Shown here: positions 46,301 through 55,052 of the stretch, in pieces
Numbering within the stretch: the stretch's first letter is position 1
Layout of the letters: the number at the start of each line of letters is the position of its first letter
Assembly: GCA_033439295.1 (NCBI GenBank)
Contig: JAVTLE010000003.1
Span: forward strand, 2,170,001-2,234,000
DNA: 64,000 bases
Direction of reading: 5' to 3'
From: Deuterostichococcus epilithicus
Taxonomy: Eukaryota > Chlorophyta > Trebouxiophyceae > Prasiolales > Stichococcaceae
The notes under the pieces: model-generated
What the model saw: only the letters and a program-made list of their open reading frames with translations
What the model was told of the DNA's origin: nothing
The model's database searches: none
Made by a program: the position numbers and the translations under genes

Positions 46301-49206
46301 TGCACCTGATGCACCTATGGTGGGGTAGGGCACCATGGGTGCGTAGGTTCAGCGCCTTGGTTGGGTGCATTGGGTGCACCCATGGTGCCTCACGTCATGC
46401 GACCCCCCATGTGCGCAGGTGTAGTATAAAATCGGCGACAACGCGGCAGCGCTGCCGGAAAACAGCCCGGAGCACATCCCAAGGCTCCAAGGGCTGAACC
46501 TGCCTCGCCTGCTCCCCCCCCGCAGGTGCAGTACGACACCGGGGACCATGTGGCGGTGCTGCCGGAGAACAGCCCGGAAACGGTGGCGGCCGCCGCCGCG
46601 GCGCTGGGCCTGCCCCTGGACACGGTCTTCTCGCTGCGCCTGCCGCCCGGCAACCCGCAGCAGCTGTCGCCGCCCTTTCCAGGTGTGGATAAGCCCTGTG
46701 TTTCTGGCCCTAGCATGTGCCCCTCGCAGCGCCACAGCATGACGCACCACAGCTCATGCACGTCGCCAGCGCAGCTGCGCCCGCGCCCAGCGTGCACTGC
46801 TTGTGCAGCCGGTCCGCTGGGCCGCCCGCGCCACCCCTCGGAACCCTGTCGCGCTCGCTGCCCCCGCAGGCCCCATCTCGCTGCGCAGCGCGCTCGCGCG
46901 GCACGCCGACGTGCTGGCGCCGGTGCACCGCGGCGCGCTGGAGGCGCTGGCAGCGTTCGCGGGCGACCCGGGCCAGGCGGCGCGGCTGCGGTGGCTGGCC
47001 TCGCCTGACGGCAGGGCGGAGTTCCAGGCGTGGGCCGTCGGCCCCGGCCGGACGCTGCTGGAGGCGATGCAGGAGTTTTCCAGCGCAAAGCCGCCGCTCG
47101 GTGCGCGGTTCAACAACTTTCGACTACGTTCAATCTTGTGCCATGTCCCATACCCTTCTGCCTCCTGGCCGTGCTGCTGAAAACAGTGCAGGACTTCTTC
47201 AGCGCCGAACTGCCGCTCGATGCGTGCTGTTGGACGACATGCGACGCACCTTTTCCGGTGGACATTATACCCTTATTGGAACGCAGACAGATACGACGGG
47301 CAGCCGTCTGGCATGGCCACGAAGGACCAGCACTCCCAGTTGCCACAAGCAAGTTTTGGCGCGTGGACCGTGACCCTGCGGCGCATGTCAAACCTTTCCG
47401 CCCCGGCGGGCCGCCGCCGCCGCAGCGTTCCGCTCTGAACGACTCTCGACCCGCTGCCGCGCGCAGGCGCCTTCTTCGGCGGCATCACGACGCTGCTGCA
47501 GCCGCGCTTCTACAGCATATCCTCCTCGCCAAAGGCGCACCCGCGCCACATCCATGTCACCTGCTCCGTGGTGGAGGAGCGGAAGGGCACCGGCCGCTTG
47601 CACCACGGCGTCGCGTCGACCTGGCTCGGGCGCCTGCCGGCAGGTGTGGCTGTCACCTTGGACATCGCAAGTCCAAGGGTCTACGCTGGGGTCTCTAAGT
47701 CCAACGACTTGCACTCAGCTGTCTCTGAGCATTGGCAATTTCATCTGGTCACTTGGGGAATCTCCCTGCGTCTGGTCAGGGTGGCAGACAGAAGGCAGAC
47801 GGACAACGTGAGCGCTGAACACTCGATTGGGCGAAGGGACTTGTGGACTTGCCTATGCCTTGCCCCTGCCTGCGTGCTGCAGCGCACTGCGCAGCAGCGC
47901 ACAGCCAAGCCCCCGTGAACTACGAGAGGTCACTCGTCGTCAGCCAACGTAAATGCGGCCAGAGGCGCGCTGACCCGTCTGCATCAGTGCAACCCCAGCT
48001 CACTGCGCTGCACTGCTGTACTCTTCCCCGCATGCCCATGCAGGGTCCAAGGTGCCGATCTATGTGCGCAAGTCGACGTTCAAGCTGCCGCTTGCGATGG
48101 CGACGCCGCTCGTCATGATCGGCCCCGGCACTGGCCTTGCCCCCTTCCGCGGCTTCCTGCAGGTGCACCTCGCATTGCCCGGAGTTGCCTGCCCGCACCC
48201 CAGCCCTGTTCATGGTCTGACTCGCGAATGATCGACACTCAGCTCCAGCTGTGGCAGCAACAGGAGGCCTGACGCGCGAACAAGGGTTCCACATTGCGTG
48301 ACGTCACAGCTGCCCCTGGAGCGATGCGAACAAGGGTTCCAATCCCTGTCTAGAGCCATCTGCCATCTGCATGGTTGTCATCCTTACATATTCTTACCTG
48401 CAGGAGCGGCAGGCGGCGGCGGCGTCAGGGCAGGCGCTCGGCCCAGCGCTGCTGTTCTTCGGCTGCCGCCGTGCCGGCCACGATTTCATCTACGAGGCCG
48501 AGCTGCGGGGCTACCAGGAAGGCGGCGCCCTCAGCGGCCTGGTCACCGCGTTCTCCCGCGACGCCCCGCAGAAGGTGTATGTGCAGCACCGCCTGGACGA
48601 GCACGCAGGTGAGGCGTCACTGGGCTGCCGGGAACATGTTCCCTGCCAGTCCTTGCCGGAGTGTTCGCGGCCACGGTTCTGAGTACCGGGATGCTGCTGG
48701 CTCCTGCGAGCAGCTGGAGATCGGAGCCCCTTTCGTCGCACAAGGCGCTGCCCTTGACACCAGTTGTTGTACCCCTGGGAAAACCCAGACGCAGACTCGC
48801 CAGCCTGCGATTGCGGCACTGCTGGACATGCTATGCCATGCTGTGCCCATTGTGAAGTCCTTGAGAAGTCTCTGCAAGGAAGGGTCCACGATGAAGCAGC
48901 TGCAGTGCAACACCGGCCCTGCTCAGATGGCGCCACATGAAACGGGCACGGTTCAGCCGCAGCGGCCGCGGCATCAGGCCAGGATCAAACCTGCTGCACT
49001 CTGCGCCCGCAGACGAGGTGTGGCGGCTCCTGTCGGAAGGTGGCGGCAGCCTCTACGTGTGTGGCGACGCAAAGCACATGGCGCGGGACGTGCACCGGGC
49101 GCTCATCGCGCTGGCGGCGCGGCAGCGGAAATGCAGCGCGGACGCCGCCGAGGCCTGGCTCCAGCAGCTGGCGGACGCAGGGCGCTATCAGCGCGACGTC
49201 TGGTGA
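43329..49206 (+). CDS. NADPH-cytochrome P450 reductase
   Basis: The enzyme passes electrons from NADPH through FAD and FMN to ER P450s. The ATG at 43329 begins [20 protein letters not shown], with a membrane anchor [20 protein letters not shown]. The FMN domain has [35 protein letters not shown] and [20 protein letters not shown]. The linker and FAD domain have [40 protein letters not shown] and [20 protein letters not shown] with [14 protein letters not shown]. The NADPH domain has [47 protein letters not shown] and [20 protein letters not shown], ending with the expected aromatic DVW at TGA 49204-49206. About eleven exons were traced. All expected cofactor motifs are present. Its introns carry at least seven decayed junction copies. 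Confidence 0.95.
44906..44960 (+). repeat. Decayed exon-end copy (P450 reductase)
   Basis: It reads [14 protein letters not shown] against [14 protein letters not shown] at 44787-44829, about 122 bases downstream. Confidence 0.85.
45232..45275 (+). repeat. Decayed exon-start copy (P450 reductase)
   Basis: GAGCTGCTGGATCAGGGGAG, then TCCATGTCGCC, repeats GAGCTGCTGGAGCAGCGGCG, then TCCATGTCGCC, of the exon starting at 45320, 88 bases downstream. Confidence 0.9.
45867..45930 (+). repeat. Decayed exon-end copy, first of three (P450 reductase)
   Basis: It reads [19 protein letters not shown] over an exon end that reads [19 protein letters not shown] (45719-45779). Confidence 0.92.
46029..46080 (+). 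repeat. Decayed exon-end copy, second of three (P450 reductase)
   Basis: CACTCCTGCCTGCTCACCAG, then CCTGGAGGTCAGCAGG, follows the same exon end more loosely. Confidence 0.75.
46236..46296 (+). repeat. Decayed exon-end copy, third of three (P450 reductase)
   Basis: CGCTTGCGCCTGCTCGCAGA, then GCTGAACATCAGCTC, aligns with CGATCCTGCCTGCACGCTGA, then GCTGGATGTCAGCGGCTC. Confidence 0.75.
46419..46470 (+). repeat. Decayed exon-start copy (P450 reductase)
   Basis: GCGCTGCCGGAAAACAGCCC repeats GTGCTGCCGGAGAACAGCCC of the exon starting at 46526, 107 bases downstream. The copy also has CGCAGGTG at its start, as the real acceptor does. So this intron holds copies of both of its flanking exons. Confidence 0.92.
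47170..47226 (+). repeat. Decayed exon-end copy (P450 reductase)
   Basis: GTGCAGGACTTCTTCAGCGC repeats ATGCAGGAGTTTTCCAGCGC near the exon end at 47054-47101, and CTGCCGCTCGATGCG matches CCGCCGCTCGGTGCG at the donor, 121 bases downstream. Confidence 0.9.
48276..48342. repeat. Short direct repeat in a P450 reductase intron
   Basis: GCGAACAAGGGTTCCA is present twice, 51 bases apart. It is not derived from an exon. Confidence 0.8.
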
Positions 49207-50277
49207 TCGATCGGAGCATCGGAGGTCTCACACGGCTGACCTGCGGGACCCTGCCGTGCCGCCGTCGCTGCTGCGCCATGGCAGCACATGAGACGGCGGC
49301 GGCTCCCGCCGCACGGTGACGCAGTGGTGGGGTGACCAGCAGTCGCGCGTGGCCGACCGGTGTGGAAGGCGGATGGCAGGAGTGGGGCGGAGAGGAACCC
49401 TGTGCGGCCGTCGCAGGGCCTCCGGTGGGCTTGCAAGATGCTCGTGAATTCGCTTGGATGGACCGTTGTCAGCCACCAAATGCGGCCTGGTTACTTACAG
49501 ACCTTTGTGTGTTAACCCACGCACCTAGGTCCCTCAATTGTATTCAGTCGTCTTGCATCTCGTCAGTTGGTCACTCTAGGAGGACAGCCATCTAAGACAG
49601 GCGGAGTGTTATGTGTCTTGGAATGACCTGCACATTCCGTATCCCGTTTGATGCATGATAAACGGTAGAACCCTCTGCGGTCGTTTTACCATACGAGTAC
49701 ACAATCCCCGACAAAATCAGCTATCAGCGCACTACGGCTGCCCGCAGCGCCTGCAGAGCCAGCTGCGGCCCCGGTTACATTGTCCCATAAGCCAATGGAC
49801 GCATAACCCATATGGACGCATGGGTCAGACGTCATCAACTAATCAGTCTCGATGGCCAAGTCAACCTCGCGGGCAATAGCGCACTGCCAGTAGTGGTGCA
49901 GGCGGCCTGAATTGCTCACCTCGCCGCGAGGACATAACTCACCGACCTTGGGCGGCCTGGAACGTGCGGAAGGGCAGCTGCGGCGGCCTCGGCACTAATA
50001 TTACGATGCCGCCGGCCGCCCCTGTGTTTGGTGGCTTTGCCACAAAACCAGGCTTTTCTGGCCCGGCGCGCCAGAGGTCCCGATTGCAATTTATACTTTG
50101 AATGGCGGTGTCGGCAATGCGGCATGTACAATCAAACTGAATAGGTAAGCTCCAAAACAAGGCAGTGCTGCATTTCGCCGTTCCTTGCTAAATGCAAATT
50201 CAAGTAAGACAGCAATCAACTTCCGCAGAGTGAATAACCCGAGACTGGTGCAATATGGTACTCACAAGGCCTAGAGA
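49207..50277. other. Intergenic, convergent 3' ends
   Basis: No gene is firmly supported. A minus-strand frame at about 49942-50160 (FVAKPPNTGAAGGIVILVPR) ends at a good donor GTGAGT but has no partner exons or motif, so it is not called. Confidence 0.4.
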
Positions 50278-50472
50278 TCATCCGGCGTTCTGAGCTGATC
50301 CCAGGTGTATGTAGCCGTTCCCCAGCAGCACTTTCTTGCGATAGCCTTTCTTGGTGCCGACGGCAATGTCGGCTTGCGGCAGTGCTAGCGCCGCCCTGAC
50401 ACGCATGCCCTTCTTGCACCACTGCCATGTCGCCTGGTCGTGCCTCGTCTGGCAAGCCTCCAGCCCGCCCCC
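50278..50472 (-). other. In-frame extension beyond the proline-rich protein stop
   Basis: After TAG 50473-50475 the same frame stays open for 64 codons to TGA 50278-50280. It contains WQWCKKGMRVRAALALPQAD and KKGYRKKVLLGNGYIHLGSA, which look coding and unlike the repeats. It may be the real C-terminal domain, reached by splicing past the stop (CTGTAG is a possible acceptor), or the TAG may be an assembly error in a repeat with several unread bases. Confidence 0.5.
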
Positions 50473-50926
50473 CTACAGCTTGCGGCCATACGGAGGCGGC
50501 GGGGGAGGCGGTGGCGGAGGTGGCGGAGGGCTGTATGCAGCCTGCTGCAGCTTGCGGCCGCCGTAGGGCGGCGGNGGGGGAGGGGGTGGCGGCGGCGGCG
50601 GAGGGCTGTACGCAGACTGCTGCAACTTGCGGCGGCCATAGGGCGGCGGCGGGGGAGGCGGTGGCGGAGGTGGNGGAGGGCTGTACGCAGCCTGCTGCAG
50701 CTTGCGGCCGCCGTATGGCGGCGGTGGCGGGGGAGGAGGTGGCGGCGGCGGAGGGCTGTATGCAGCTTGCTGCAGCTTGCGGCCGCCGTAGGGCGGTGGC
50801 GGCGGCGGAGGTGGCGGCGGCGGCGGGGGAGGGTACGATGCCTGCTGCAACCTGCGGCCGCCGTAGGGAGGCGNCNGGGGAGGCGGTGGCGGCGGCGGCG
50901 GGGGAGGGTACGATGCTTGCTGCAGC
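50473..50926 (-). repeat. Six tandem coding units of about 72 bases
   Basis: Each unit codes for a (R/K)LQQ(A/S)(A/S)Y spacer and a long polyproline run. Spacers are more conserved than the number of prolines. Confidence 0.9.
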
Positions 50927-51946
50927 CTGCGATCAAGGAGGTATGGAGGTATGAAGGCATGTGCAGTTGGCAGCAGCAACGTGCAGTGTGTGTGACAAGC
51001 ACCGTGCTCCAGTCCAGCATGTCTTCAACCTCAGCCTCCAGGTCCTAGACGGACGCAGCATTCATCACCTTCGCGTGCTGGGTGGCGGTGGCGGGGGANC
51101 NGGGGAGGTGGCGATGGCGGCGAGGGCGGCCCATAGTAGCCTTGGCCTGTGAGCCACACATGCACATGAGGATCATTGAGACTTCCTCTGCTGACGACGG
51201 GACATCATCAGAGGACTTGCATCCTACCCTGCAACGGGTTTGCCATAATGGCTGAGGCAATCCAGCCGGGTGCCTGCATCTGCCTACATCTGCCAGTAAA
51301 GGAGGGTGCTCTTGCTGTCACTGCTGTATCCAGGAGGCGGGTCTCTTCGCACGCAGCCCCCGGCCTCCACACGTTTGACCCGTGTCGCAGCCTTAGGGCA
51401 CCAGGTATGGGGCAGACCGCTGACTGAATCAGCCTTGCCTCACGCGGATATTCGCGTGACCAAATGGCTTGGTGATCAGGCGAGGTCATGAGACATCGTC
51501 CGCCGAAAATACAGGCTTGGCAATGCCGTGAGAAGCCATGGATTCGGTCCCGACGTTCTGTACGTCGAACGGGCCAATACACAACGATTTGCTGCCTTCC
51601 AGAACAGAGGCCGGTCGGGTCGGCCAACACCACGACGACGTGGATTTACCTAGTCGCTATTCCCTGTCAACTTCACACCGCCAACACATTGCGTGCATGC
51701 ACTGACCGACCGCCCAAGACAGAAAGAGCGGTCCTGGGACCTAGCGCGGGCGCCCGCCGGCCTGAACGGAGCTTATACACCGAGACCGGCAGCTGCTACG
51801 TGACCGACAAGCAACATGTGCAGCAGACCGGCTGTTGGTTTGAGGAAGGGGGAGCGGCCGTGATGAGCGAAGAGGCTCTCACCCTCGACCAGGGAAGCGG
51901 CGCAGAAGCACAGCGCCAGCGCCAAAAGCAGCCGATGATGCGCCAT
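50473..51946 (-). CDS. Secreted hydroxyproline-rich (extensin/pherophorin-like) repeat protein
   Basis: It is probably an extracellular matrix or cell-wall glycoprotein. Exon 1 (51883-51946, ATG 51946) encodes a signal peptide MAHHRLLLALALCFCAASLV with EG. Exon 2 (51069-51146) continues QGYYGPPSPPSPPP; the GGC codon is completed across the junction. Exon 3 (50473-50926) encodes six units of the form RKLQQAAYS followed by 9-14 prolines and YGG. Variants are RRLQQASYP and RKLQQSAYS. It ends YGRKL at TAG 50473-50475. Polyproline runs would be hydroxylated and glycosylated; the basic/Gln/Tyr spacers could crosslink through Tyr. Six unread bases fall in exons 2 and 3, so unit lengths are uncertain. 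The frame continues open beyond the stop. Confidence 0.8.
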
Positions 51947-52945
51947 GGCGCACGCCGATATATGATCCGGCGGCTGCTTGAGTCAGCGCTCTGCCGGCAC
52001 TATTCTTGCAAGTGGGCAGAGTGTCTGAACGTGAATTAATCTGCCCGTCTGTAGCGGTTCATATTCGACGGCTGACAAGTGGCGAGCAATATTTCTCAAG
52101 GGTTTTGAGGACGGGCCTTATGCCATCGCCTTGTAAACTACCGGGTAAAGAATTTTCATTGTCTAACAGGGTCGGGCATCGCGCTGGGTGAACTTTCGAC
52201 AATCGTGGGATACCGCGTGATAATCTAGGGGCGGTGCCGTCCAACAAGTTCATGCTGCAGCTTCCAAGATTGTCAGATGAGACCGTGCACAAGATCACTT
52301 TGGCACTCGCCTGATGAGCAGCCTGCTATTTGGGCGAATGCGTCTGTCTCACCACCCGCATAGCATGGCAGCCTGGTTCAAGTGATCTAACATCTCCAGA
52401 ATGGGGGCACACGCCGCCGGTCGACGAGCAGCAGGGAAGTCAGCTGCATGTAGAAGTGACATCTGACAACATGCGATGCTGAAATCCGGCACAGATGGAG
52501 CGCTACAGTTTGTAGTGCGATGCGTCATGCATGGCACCTCGGCAGCATTTGACAGAGGGCCGTCTATATATCGTGTGCCTTCAGCTTTAGTTATTGAGAT
52601 GTTGAAAGTGCTGCTGGCAGTGCCGCGGACTATTGACTAGCCTAGGCAACCTTTTGGTACATACATGCAGGTGCGAAACCCAATGCCGTTCGAATGTCAA
52701 CGCACTTGCACTGTGGTTCTATCACATCGTGGACTTTTTAAGTTAGCGTAAGGCCGCTCTCAGGCTTTTGATTTCGAGGGCTTCAAGAATCACAGGTATC
52801 GCAATGTTGCAGAGCTGATGATGGCATACGAGATCTCAAAGCGCTGCTGTATCGTCAAGGCAGGTTGCGCCAGCCTGTTGTCGGCCTGCTGAGTGCACCG
52901 CATTATTGCATCCACGGGCACTTGGCGACTACATATGCCCAAAAA
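51947..52945. other. Intergenic, lower GC, no clear gene
   Basis: It holds the promoter of the proline-rich protein gene on one side and the 3' end of the orphan gene on the other. A TATATAT-like run lies near 52564-52570, with no gene to follow it. Confidence 0.45.
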
Positions 52946-54550
52946 TCACAGCACGATCAGGCACTGCTTGATGTACGGCAGCTCCTTGGCGGCCGTTCTT
53001 GGCACAATCTTGGAGCGGTCGCGTCGCAGCACAGCGCGCAGGGCCGCCTTGCTGCCGTGGATTCGTGCATCTGCCAGACAGATGCCGCACGCCCGAAACT
53101 CCCTGCAGGATGCATTCAGTCATCTGCTCACAGAGTCTTCGCAGTCTGCAATGGCACTGTCTTGATTTGCATGCGCGCTTCCATTCCATCAATTTGCAGC
53201 GGCATGTGCGAGTGCATGATGCAATGATGTGAAGCATGGAATCGGCCCTACACTCAAGCATGATTCCTTTCAATCTTGAAATTGACCTTGCAGGCTAATT
53301 GTCTGTGCACGCACCGCCTGCCGGCAGCATTGCATAGCACTCACTTGCGCAGCTGCGTCTTGCTCATTCCAAAATCTTCGTATTGCTGACGCAGCGCCTC
53401 ATTGATCTGCTCCAGCAGGGCCGTGGGGCGCCTGTCGTGAGCTGCCTCTGCCAGTGTCATGCTGGCCAAGCAATCCGCCAGCGACGAGGAAGGTGCAGAG
53501 CTGCAGAACAGGCGCAGGCAACCTAGCAGCCTCATCGACACGCTGATGATGCAAAGGCAAGGCATCCAGCACAGAATCAATTGCGTGAGCGCCAGTCATC
53601 AGACGGCGGAGCGCAGCGCATGTCCCGTATCTATATTTCAGTGTTGCGACGTTTGGCGGACCTGATTTTCCGCACCGCATGGCTGGTGTCCAAACGTTCC
53701 ATTGCAAATCATGGAGGATTAGGGAGCACCTAGTCGATGGCGCAGCTGCGATGCCGATCGACACCAAAACGCCACTGTCACTGTTGCTGCTGCTCGTGTC
53801 GGATGAAAGGCTGCGCCGATCGTCGTCGTCCGAGTCGCTGTCCGATATAGGCAGTCGTCTGTCAGTCACCTGCTGGGGCAAGCGACGGAGATGATGTCTC
53901 AACTAACGTAAGTAGAACATGCGGTATGTGAAGACCATGCCAATGGGCGCATCTTCGCATCTGCGGATTGGTGTCAAGGCAGTCACGGTCGGTCTTACGG
54001 CGATTTGAAGGCTGCATAGCACGGAAATCACTGCACAGCAGATGTTACACCAACTCACGATGCCGCCGCGCTGCCGGCAGGGGGATCGGGTATTGTCATT
54101 GTTAGGTATCTGTTCCGACCCATTACGCACGATCGAGCTCCTGCAACGATGAATTCGCCTTCACGTGATGGAGAGGCTCCATGTTGGCCTTCATAGGTGC
54201 ACGCCTCAATGCATTCGGATCTGGGCCTGCATCTGCTGGCATCGCACACAGACATACCCGCGGCCCAGCATGCGAGCCATTATGGCGACGTCGAATCGAG
54301 TAATCAATTGCTTGAGCGACGATTGTGTAAGCGTGACGAGTGCGGAGATTTCCGCTGCTTTCTTGCAATCTAGGCGGGCGTACAACCCTGTTGCTGAGCT
54401 CGAGGTTTCCGGTATCAGTCTGGACGTGTCGACTTTCCAGGTCAGGGAGCGTCGGCATTGAATTGCCGATGCACCATCTAACAGTGCACGCGGCAACGTG
54501 CATCTCGGCGTGCTGAGCACCGGCGGGTCCAAGGTCACTAGCGTTCCCAT
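52946..54550 (-). CDS. Orphan protein of 275 residues, five exons
   Basis: The model uses exons 54258-54550, 54059-54140, 53730-53869, 53345-53500 and 52946-53102. All junctions have GT-AG sites, phases agree, and the total is an exact multiple of three from ATG to TGA. The protein begins MGTLVTLDPPVLSTPRCTLP, then has YARLDCKKAAEISALVTLTQ and LKQLITRFDVAIMARMLGRG, a Ser/Asp-rich acidic stretch (SDSDSDDDDRRSLSSDTSSS), a helical segment ALLEQINEALRQQYEDFGMS and a basic C-terminus SKAALRAVLRRDRSKIVPRT ending QCLIVL. The acidic and basic segments suggest a nuclear or chromatin-associated protein, but no family is recognised. GC content is lower than in neighbours. Open frames on the opposite strand of exon 1 look almost as good, so that exon is the least sure. 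Confidence 0.6.
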
Positions 54551-55052
54551 CGAGCTGATTGGAGATCGATTTCACGCAGCTGGAAAGGGGTTGCCCATCA
54601 TGCTGGAGCCCCAGGGAAATTTGCACTTTGCACTCAGCATCTGAACTTCTTGCGCGCCTCGCCGTTAACGTACGTCTAGCGGAGCTTGGAAGTCATGACA
54701 TCCATGGTCGGGATCACAAGAGCCCTTCTGTTTGGGTGATTCTGGCGGTCGATATATCCCGATCTCGAACAGGTTCGGATGTTCACAGTATATTGAGCGA
54801 CATTGTTTGAACAAAGATCTTCCTCGTTGACAATTGAACAAACTCTGCCTGAAACATTCAGTGCATTCAGCCTGATGCGCTCAGATCCCGGGACAATCCT
54901 GTCCAGGTTTGGGAGCAGGGCAAAGCATGCAGGCCGCATTTCGCAACAGCTGTCGAGCATGAGATGTACATCCTCTAGTCTTGCCAGGAATCAGTAACAC
55001 TGCGCTCAGCGACAGCAGGCCGTGAACTGCACTGCGCAGCACCGCCGCAGCT
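54551..55052. promoter_or_regulatory. Divergent region upstream of the orphan and the LPA1-like gene
   Basis: The 502 bases separate opposite start codons. Frames at 54559-54810 (+) and 54676-54960 (-) are open but have no motif. Confidence 0.4.

Noticed and set aside
50385-51020. Arg/Leu- and Arg/Trp-rich frames opposite and beside the proline repeats
   Set aside because: They are the shadow frames of CCx/GGx repeats; the proline frame has a signal peptide and agreeing junctions.
54165-54810. Plus-strand open frames with good-looking peptides (such as GNVHLGVLSTGGSKV near 54490)
   Set aside because: Their splice phases do not join, whereas the minus-strand model fits over five exons. Third-position GC did not separate the two, so some doubt remains.
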